Shown piece by piece: positions 60,191 to 64,000 of a stretch of 64,000 nt of DNA. How positions within the stretch are numbered: position 1 is the stretch's first letter; each line of letters opens with the position of its first letter. The position numbers and the translations under genes are program-made. This stretch comes from CAWJFJ01 sp963800065. GTDB taxonomy: Bacteria; Actinomycetota; Acidimicrobiia; Acidimicrobiales; UBA8190. Under the pieces are notes generated by a model. It did no database searches and was not told where the DNA came from. It worked only from the letters and a program-made list of their open reading frames with translations. The DNA lies in assembly GCA_963800065.1 (NCBI GenBank), contig CAWCZO010000008.1, positions 558,001 through 622,000 of the forward strand, given 5' to 3'.

Positions 60191-61054
60191 CTATGCGGGC
60201 ACTGGTTCGTGTCGGTAGGTCCAGGCTTGGGCGAATTCGCTCGGAGTGAGCTCGCCGTGGGCACTGTGGGGGCGGTTGATGTTGTAGTCGATGCGCCAGT
60301 CCTCGATGAGGACCTTCGCTTCCAACAGGCTGTCGAACTGCCAGCCGTTGAGCAACTCGTCTCGCAGCCGGCCGTTGAACGATTCGATCCAGGCGTTCTG
60401 CCAGGGTGAACCGGGGTCGATGAAGATCGAGTTCACGCCGTTGAACCGGCACCAGTCGGCCACGGCGTAAGCGATGAACTCCGGTCCGTTGTCGAACCTC
60501 ACGAAGGCCGGTGCTCCCCGTTCGAGGGCCAGGCGCTCCAGGGTGGCCACCACCCGGTCGGCATCGATGTTGCGCTCGACGACGATGGCCGGGCACTCCC
60601 GGGTGAACTCGTCGACGATGTTAAGCATCTTGAGAGTGCGACCGTCCACGGTCACGTCGAACTGGAAGTCGAGGGCCCACAGGGCGTTGGGGGCGATGGG
60701 GCTCATAGCCCCCACGGCCGTGCCGATGCCTCGCAGCGGCTTCTTGCGCTTGCGATAGGGCACCTTCAAGCCCTCAGAGCGCCATAAACGCTGGATGCGC
60801 TTGTCGTTCACCCGCCAGCCCTCCCGGCGGGCCTGCTTGGCTGCCCGGCGCCAGTCCCACCGGGGCCGGGTGATGGAGAAGGCCCGGAGAAACGCCCGCA
60901 GGGCCACCTCGTCGTCCGAGGGGGACGGTTCGACCAGGCGCTGGGTGGAGCGGTGCTGGCCGACGACGGCGCACGCTCGACGCTCGGAGACCCCGAACCG
61001 CGTCTGCAGCGTCTCCACTGCACAGCGGCGACGGTTCGGGGTTAGAAGTTTCCC
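60191..61054 (-). CDS. IS3 transposase OrfB (made as OrfAB by frameshift)
   Basis: A 287-codon region, translated as the second half of an OrfAB fusion. It begins with a helical HTH_21-type region (ERRACAVVGQHRSTQR), then the integrase core with the DDE triad: ALDFQFDVTVDGR, VRFDNGPEFIAYA and SFNGRLRDELLNGW. RPHSAHGELTPSEFA is the usual end of IS3 OrfB. There is no good independent start codon near its beginning, so expression probably depends on the -1 frameshift at 61048-61054. Confidence 0.88.
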   Translation of the reverse strand, partial: GKLLTPNRRRCAVETLQTRFGVSERRACAVVGQHRSTQRLVEPSPSDDEVALRAFLRAFSITRPRWDWRRAAKQARREGWRVNDKRIQRLWRSEGLKVPYRKRKKPLRGIGTAVGAMSPIAPNALWALDFQFDVTVDGRTLKMLNIVDEFTRECPAIVVERNIDADRVVATLERLALERGAPAFVRFDNGPEFIAYAVADWCRFNGVNSIFIDPGSPWQNAWIESFNGRLRDELLNGWQFDSLLEAKVLIEDWRIDYNINRPHSAHGELTPSEFAQAWTYRHEPVPA

Positions 61055-61323
61055 TCGGCCAGCTCCTTGAGCATCGCCTTGTCGAGCTCGGCCTCGGCCA
61101 CGAGCTTCTTCAGCCGGGCGTTCTCGATCTCCAGCTCCTTGAGGCGCTTGGCGTCGTTGGCCTTCATGCCCCCGTACTGGGCCAGCCACCGGTTCCAGGT
61201 CGACTCGGCGATCTCGAGCTGCCGGCACACCTCGTCGAGGTCGGAGCCGCCGGCCATGAGCTTGTGGCCCTCGGCCAGCTTGCGGATGATCTGGTCGGGC
61301 GTGTGTCGCCGCCGTTTGGTCAT
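61042..61323 (-). CDS. IS3 OrfA (DNA-binding part of the transposase)
   Basis: A 93-residue protein. The helix-turn-helix TPDQIIRKLAEGHKLMAGGSDLDEVCRQLEIAESTWNRWLAQYGG is followed by a leucine-zipper-like coil (LKELEIENARLKKLVAEAELDKAMLKEL). The form fits the IS407 group. ATG 61323 has GAGGACC upstream. Its last codons GAG-GGA-AAC contain the slippery heptamer that would give OrfAB. Confidence 0.9.
   Translation of the reverse strand: MTKRRRHTPDQIIRKLAEGHKLMAGGSDLDEVCRQLEIAESTWNRWLAQYGGMKANDAKRLKELEIENARLKKLVAEAELDKAMLKELAEGNF
61048..61054 (-). other. -1 ribosomal frameshift heptamer G GGA AAC
   Basis: On the reverse strand the OrfA frame reads GAG GGA AAC TTC TAA. The heptamer GGGAAAC fits the X XXY YYZ rule, and slipping back one base gives GGG AAA CTT CTA, which is exactly the OrfB frame. 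It lies five codons from the OrfA stop. Confidence 0.75.
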
Positions 61324-61472
61324 TGTGCGGTCCTCCTCGCTCCAGTTTGGAGCATCGGACCCGCACGGGCTGGACCACTATCGGGGGATCACCTCATTGT
61401 GGCTTAGAGGATGGTTGAAGATTTTGTCCACCGTGCCACGATGATGTGCTCGAGTTCTTTCCTTCTACCTTC

Positions 61473-61829
61473 TCACATGCCTCGCGAATCAGTTTGAGGC
61501 TCATCGCCACGAGCGATTGGTGTGTCGAGGTTCCAGCCCTCGTCGTTGTCTCTTCCAGAATGAGCACGACCGGAGGGTCCGCCCAGTCCATCAGGGTCAT
61601 CCATGCCTCCGTCGAGCGTGACTATCTCCTCGGGGTCGTCGAGCTCGGCTCCGACCTCCTCGAGTTCACGTTCGTCCATTTGGAGCGTGGGATCGAGCGA
61701 CGGGTCAATCTCGATGGATTCCAACAAGTCGGGGTCGAGTCTCTCTCCCTCGTCCCCTGCCTCGTCACCCTGCTCGAAGGTCTCGGTTTCCAATGGTTCG
61801 TCAGGGGACCAATCGTCGTTCGGGCTCAT
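61473..61829 (-). CDS. small acidic protein of unknown function
   Basis: A 118-residue soluble protein that is extremely rich in Asp and Glu (MSPNDDWSPDEPLE, LESIEIDPSLDPTLQMDERELEEVGAELDDPEEIVTLDGG) and ends in a polar tail. There is no signal peptide, cysteine or catalytic motif. GGAGATGG precedes ATG 61829; a longer frame to 61922 adds an Arg-rich stretch and is less likely. Similar acidic proteins are common and unassigned in actinobacteria. It follows the IS3 element but is on its own. Confidence 0.6.
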   Translation of the reverse strand: MSPNDDWSPDEPLETETFEQGDEAGDEGERLDPDLLESIEIDPSLDPTLQMDERELEEVGAELDDPEEIVTLDGGMDDPDGLGGPSGRAHSGRDNDEGWNLDTPIARGDEPQTDSRGM

Positions 61830-61941
61830 GATCCATCTCCGTCGTCTAAAGAAGCCTCGTTCCAGCGTAGCGGCACGAGGGAAGACTATGACTCTGTCAC
61901 AGTCGAGCCGTGCGGGCCTCATTGACTATGGGTCAGTATGA

Positions 61942-62340
61942 TCGCCCCATGGGGCGACAGATCCAGTAGCGATCGATCGTGAGGATGCGGATCGACTCGC
62001 TGTTTTTTGGGCCAAGGTGCTCGACTACCGGATTGCGGATCCGCCAGGCGATAAGGTCAGTTGGAAGGAGTTTTCGGGCAAGGTCGCCATGTATCAAGAC
62101 GAGCAATGGAGCAGGGTGGTTGACCCGAACGGAAGCGGACCATCTCTATTGTTCCACCGAGTGCCCGAGCGCAAGGTAGTGAAGGGTCGAGTGCATCTCG
62201 ACCTCCGTCTGGCGCCTGGGACGCCCAAAGAAACAAGCCGTCCTCTGGTGCATGCCGGGGTCGATCGCTTGGTCGGCCTGGGTGCCACCCACCTCCGCAC
62301 GGATGAGGCTTCTTCGCTCGTCGTACCTACCAGATGCTGA
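61942..62340 (+). pseudogene. VOC-family (glyoxalase-like) remnant lacking both ends
   Basis: The frame reads VAIDREDADRLAVFWAKVLDYRIADPPGDKVSWKEFSGKVAMYQDEQWSRVVDPNGSGPSLLFHRVPERKVV...RVHLDLRLAPGTPKE...VDRLVGLGATHLRTDE, a well-conserved actinobacterial VOC protein. No start codon exists between the upstream stop at 61939 and the family region (the first is GTG 62017), and after RTDE the sequence diverges and stops, so the last ~20 residues with the second metal ligand are lost. It is probably a decayed gene rather than a functional short form. Confidence 0.65.
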
Positions 62341-62396
62341 GCCGGAACGGCACTGCAAGGGCGGTCAGTGTTGACGGTGAGGCTGGACTTGCGTGT

Positions 62397-62708
62397 TTAG
62401 TCGCGGAAGTTCATCAGGCCCAAAACCCCCAGTATGAACCCAGCAACGACAAAGAGGACCGCAATCACTGCGTAATGGCCAGAGAGAAGGCCGAGCACGC
62501 CACCGAAGAGCGCAAGGTAGGCCGCGATTATGGGCCACATCACACCGGGTGCTCGGACCTTCTGCCACCAACGGACCGGCTGCCACGCCCGTATTAGCCA
62601 CCAACTGAGCCGCTTCGACGCCCGCACTAGGGCTCCATCGTCTTTCCGTGGCTTCACAATCTCATCGTTCCAGATTCTAACGCCACGCTCACGCTGTTCC
62701 GCTTGCAT
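62397..62708 (-). CDS. small two-segment membrane protein
   Basis: A 103-residue protein from ATG 62708. A charged N-terminal ~45 residues (MQAEQRERGVRIWNDEIVKPRKDDG) is followed by WWLIRAWQPVRWWQKVRAPG and two hydrophobic segments, MWPIIAAYLALFGGVLGLLSG and AVIAVLFVVAGFILGVLGL, ending in NFRD. There is no recognised family. A TTG at 62726 would add six residues. The function is unknown. Confidence 0.6.
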   Translation of the reverse strand: MQAEQRERGVRIWNDEIVKPRKDDGALVRASKRLSWWLIRAWQPVRWWQKVRAPGVMWPIIAAYLALFGGVLGLLSGHYAVIAVLFVVAGFILGVLGLMNFRD

Positions 62709-63072
62709 CTGGCTAACGGCTCGCAACTGCCGGGTAAACGACTCACCCAGGGGCGATCAAGGCCAGCCACCGGGGTGCGCAGATCACCCGGACCCGGATG
62801 GCATCGCGAGCCCTGAGTAGCCCCAGGGTCGCCCCGTCGGCGGGTGAGCAGCCCTCACGGGAGCCGCCCGGAAATGTCCGGCGATGGTGATCCCGAGCGG
62901 GTGGCCGTCAGGCGGCTCCGGGTCTATCGGTTCGGTTCGCCGGGATCCACGGGGGGCTCGGGATCCCCTGTGGCCGAATACCGTACGCCCCCAGCGTTCC
63001 CCCCTCGTCACTGGTTCGACAATCCCAGCCACGACGATGATCTGAGGGTTCTGGCCAACGTCTTGCGAGCAG
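62709..63072. other. 360-bp gap left of the surface-protein gene
   Basis: No gene is supported. Open frames on both strands (for example 62844-63086 forward) are Pro/Arg/Ser-rich with no family features. It presumably contains the 3' untranslated end of the surface-protein transcript; no strong terminator hairpin was recognised. Confidence 0.4.
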
Positions 63073-64000
63073 TCAGGTCACCTTGAACGCCCTGCGACTG
63101 GTGGCTGTTCCTCCAGCGGTAGTCACTTGGATTTTGCCAGTTGTGGCACGAGTGGGCACCGTGGTTGTGATCTTGGTGGCCGTGTTTGTCGTAATCGTGG
63201 CCAAGGTGCGGTTGAACCTGACGCTCGTCGCCCCGGACAAGTTGGTGCCCGTGATGGTCACCTCCTTCCCGGGCCTGCCCTTGCGCGGACTGAACTTCTT
63301 GATGGTTGGGGCCGGCGACAGATTGGTCAACGAGAAGGTCGCGGGCGCCAAGAGCCCCGCGACGGAAGCGTCCACCGCGTAGGAACCTGCCGCCGTGTTG
63401 GCGCTGAAGGACGTGGACGACGCCACCCCGCTGGCATTGGTGGTCTCGGTGTCGGTGGTCGTGCCGTTGGCGAAAGTGCCCGAAGCCCCACCGGTCGGAG
63501 CGGTGAAGCTGACAACCGCCCCCGGCACCGGATTGCCGTAGGCGTCGGTCACTGTGGCCGTGAGCGGGGCGGCGAAGGCGGTGTTGACGAGTGTCGACTG
63601 TGGGGTGCCGCTGGTGGCGGCGATGGAAGCGGCCGGGCCGAGGTTGTTGGTCAACGAGAAGGTCGCGGGCGCCAAGAGCCCCGCGACGGAAGCGTCCACC
63701 GCGTAGGAACCTGCCGTCGTGTTGGCGCTGAAGGACGTGGACGACGCCACCCCGCTGGCATTGGTGGTCTCGGTGTCGGTGGTCGTGCCGTTGGCGAAAG
63801 TGCCCGAAGCCCCACCGGTCGGAGCGGTGAAGCTGACAACCGCCCCCGGCACCGGATTGCCGTAGGCGTCGGTCACTGTGGCCGTGAGCGGGGCGGCGAA
63901 GGCGGTGTTGACGAGTGTCGACTGTGGGGTGCCGCTGGTGGCGGCGATGATCCAAGTGAGGGTGTAACCACTTTCGATGAGCGTCTGGCTCGGGTCGGAC
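63073..64000 (-). CDS. surface protein with Ig-like repeats and a C-terminal IPT/TIG domain (5' end outside window)
   Basis: The visible 309 codons are the C-terminal part of a larger exported protein; the frame is open to the window edge (SDPSQTLIESGYTLTW at its start). Two nearly identical ~100-residue units follow, each with TATVTDAYGNPVPGAVVSFTAPTGGASGTF and ASVAGLLAPATFSLTN, of the Big_1/invasin Ig-like type. The last ~85 residues, PTIKKFSPRKGRPGKEVTITGTNLSG to the end, are an IPT/TIG domain. Such proteins usually act in adhesion or as cell-wall stalks. Confidence 0.82.
   Translation of the reverse strand, partial: SDPSQTLIESGYTLTWIIAATSGTPQSTLVNTAFAAPLTATVTDAYGNPVPGAVVSFTAPTGGASGTFANGTTTDTETTNASGVASSTSFSANTTAGSYAVDASVAGLLAPATFSLTNNLGPAASIAATSGTPQSTLVNTAFAAPLTATVTDAYGNPVPGAVVSFTAPTGGASGTFANGTTTDTETTNASGVASSTSFSANTAAGSYAVDASVAGLLAPATFSLTNLSPAPTIKKFSPRKGRPGKEVTITGTNLSGATSVRFNRTLATITTNTATKITTTVPTRATTGKIQVTTAGGTATSRRAFKVT
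63323..63625 (-). repeat. Ig-like coding repeat, copy 1
   Basis: A 303-bp unit that is identical to 63647-63949 except for one base (63393 C against 63717 T, Ala against Thr). The repeat period is 324 bp. Confidence 0.9.
63647..63949 (-). repeat. Ig-like coding repeat, copy 2
   Basis: The second 303-bp unit. Sequence right of 63949 departs from the repeat, so either this is the first unit or a different domain precedes it. Confidence 0.9.

Larger units (their letters stand above)
60169..61388 (-). mobile_element. IS3-family (IS407-like) insertion sequence, ~1220 bp
   Basis: Two overlapping transposase frames lie between imperfect inverted ends: TCCCCGATAAGTGGTCCAG at 60169-60187 and, on the other strand, TCCCCCGATAGTGGTCCAG ending at 61388. 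The exact borders are uncertain by a few bases and no clear target duplication was found. The left end abuts the cyclase remnant. Confidence 0.82.

Noticed and set aside
62844..63086. 80-codon forward frame at the right end
   Set aside because: No ribosome binding site or family similarity, and it overlaps the end of the surface-protein gene.
63323..63949. right-edge repeats as a CRISPR array
   Set aside because: The units are 303-bp coding repeats with an Ig-like translation, not short repeats with unique spacers.

Overview
The window is 64 kb of very GC-rich DNA from an actinobacterium, most likely a member of the Acidimicrobiia or a related deep lineage. This is inferred from gene content, not from a marker gene: F420-type oxidoreductases (LLM class and Ddn class), actinobacterial MurT/GatD, mycobacterium-like lipid enzymes (HAD-PlsC fusion, WS/DGAT, acyl-CoA reductase with a HAD tail), GlnD, and many GTG starts with 4-bp stop/start overlaps.

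Layout. 0-4.6 kb: two DrrAB-like ABC exporters, pointing towards each other around a DUF4388 gene. 4.6-11.2 kb: crotonase, MarC, L,D-transpeptidase, GlnD, small membrane protein, glycosyltransferase. 11.3-12.5 kb: tRNA-Cys, a PhyH dioxygenase and tRNA-Val(GAC). 12.9-20.2 kb: a secretome block with three paralogous four-cysteine secreted proteins, another small secreted protein, a large membrane protein, a cysteine-rich protein and a seven-repeat beta-propeller, with strong hairpin terminators. 20.3-31.2 kb: a Clp-N/zinc-finger protein without an ATPase, a PadR pair, hemerythrin plus a second PhyH, a secreted G1 glutamic peptidase, TauE exporter, F420 oxidoreductase and a small ureide/hydroxyacid group. 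31.2-42.4 kb: LysR, HAD-PlsC, a fused MurT-GatD, then a four-gene reverse-strand lipid operon (acyl reductase-HAD, alcohol dehydrogenase, LarA-like protein, acyltransferase) divergent from a TetR gene, with a perfect 16-bp palindrome between them. 42.4-46.5 kb: membrane protein, VOC protein and amidase.

From tRNA-Val(CAC) at 46.6 kb to the end the sequence looks like an accessory region. It has an IS481-family element, three short copies of the tRNA 3' end, a lipid-storage gene group (acyl-CoA synthetase broken by two frameshifts, alpha/beta hydrolase, WS/DGAT, acyltransferase, esterase, Ddn-like protein, SDR), an intact IS21 element with a 6-bp target duplication, an IS3 element next to a broken class III cyclase, a VOC remnant, and an incomplete surface protein with nearly identical Ig-like repeats at the right edge.

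The most notable items are the single-chain MurT-GatD enzyme, the new-looking secreted four-cysteine family with a shared leader motif (one member apparently using a CTG start), the TetR-linked lipid operon containing a LarA-like gene, the bacterial glutamic peptidase, and the tRNA-Val 3'-end duplications. No CRISPR array, rRNA or phage structural module was seen.
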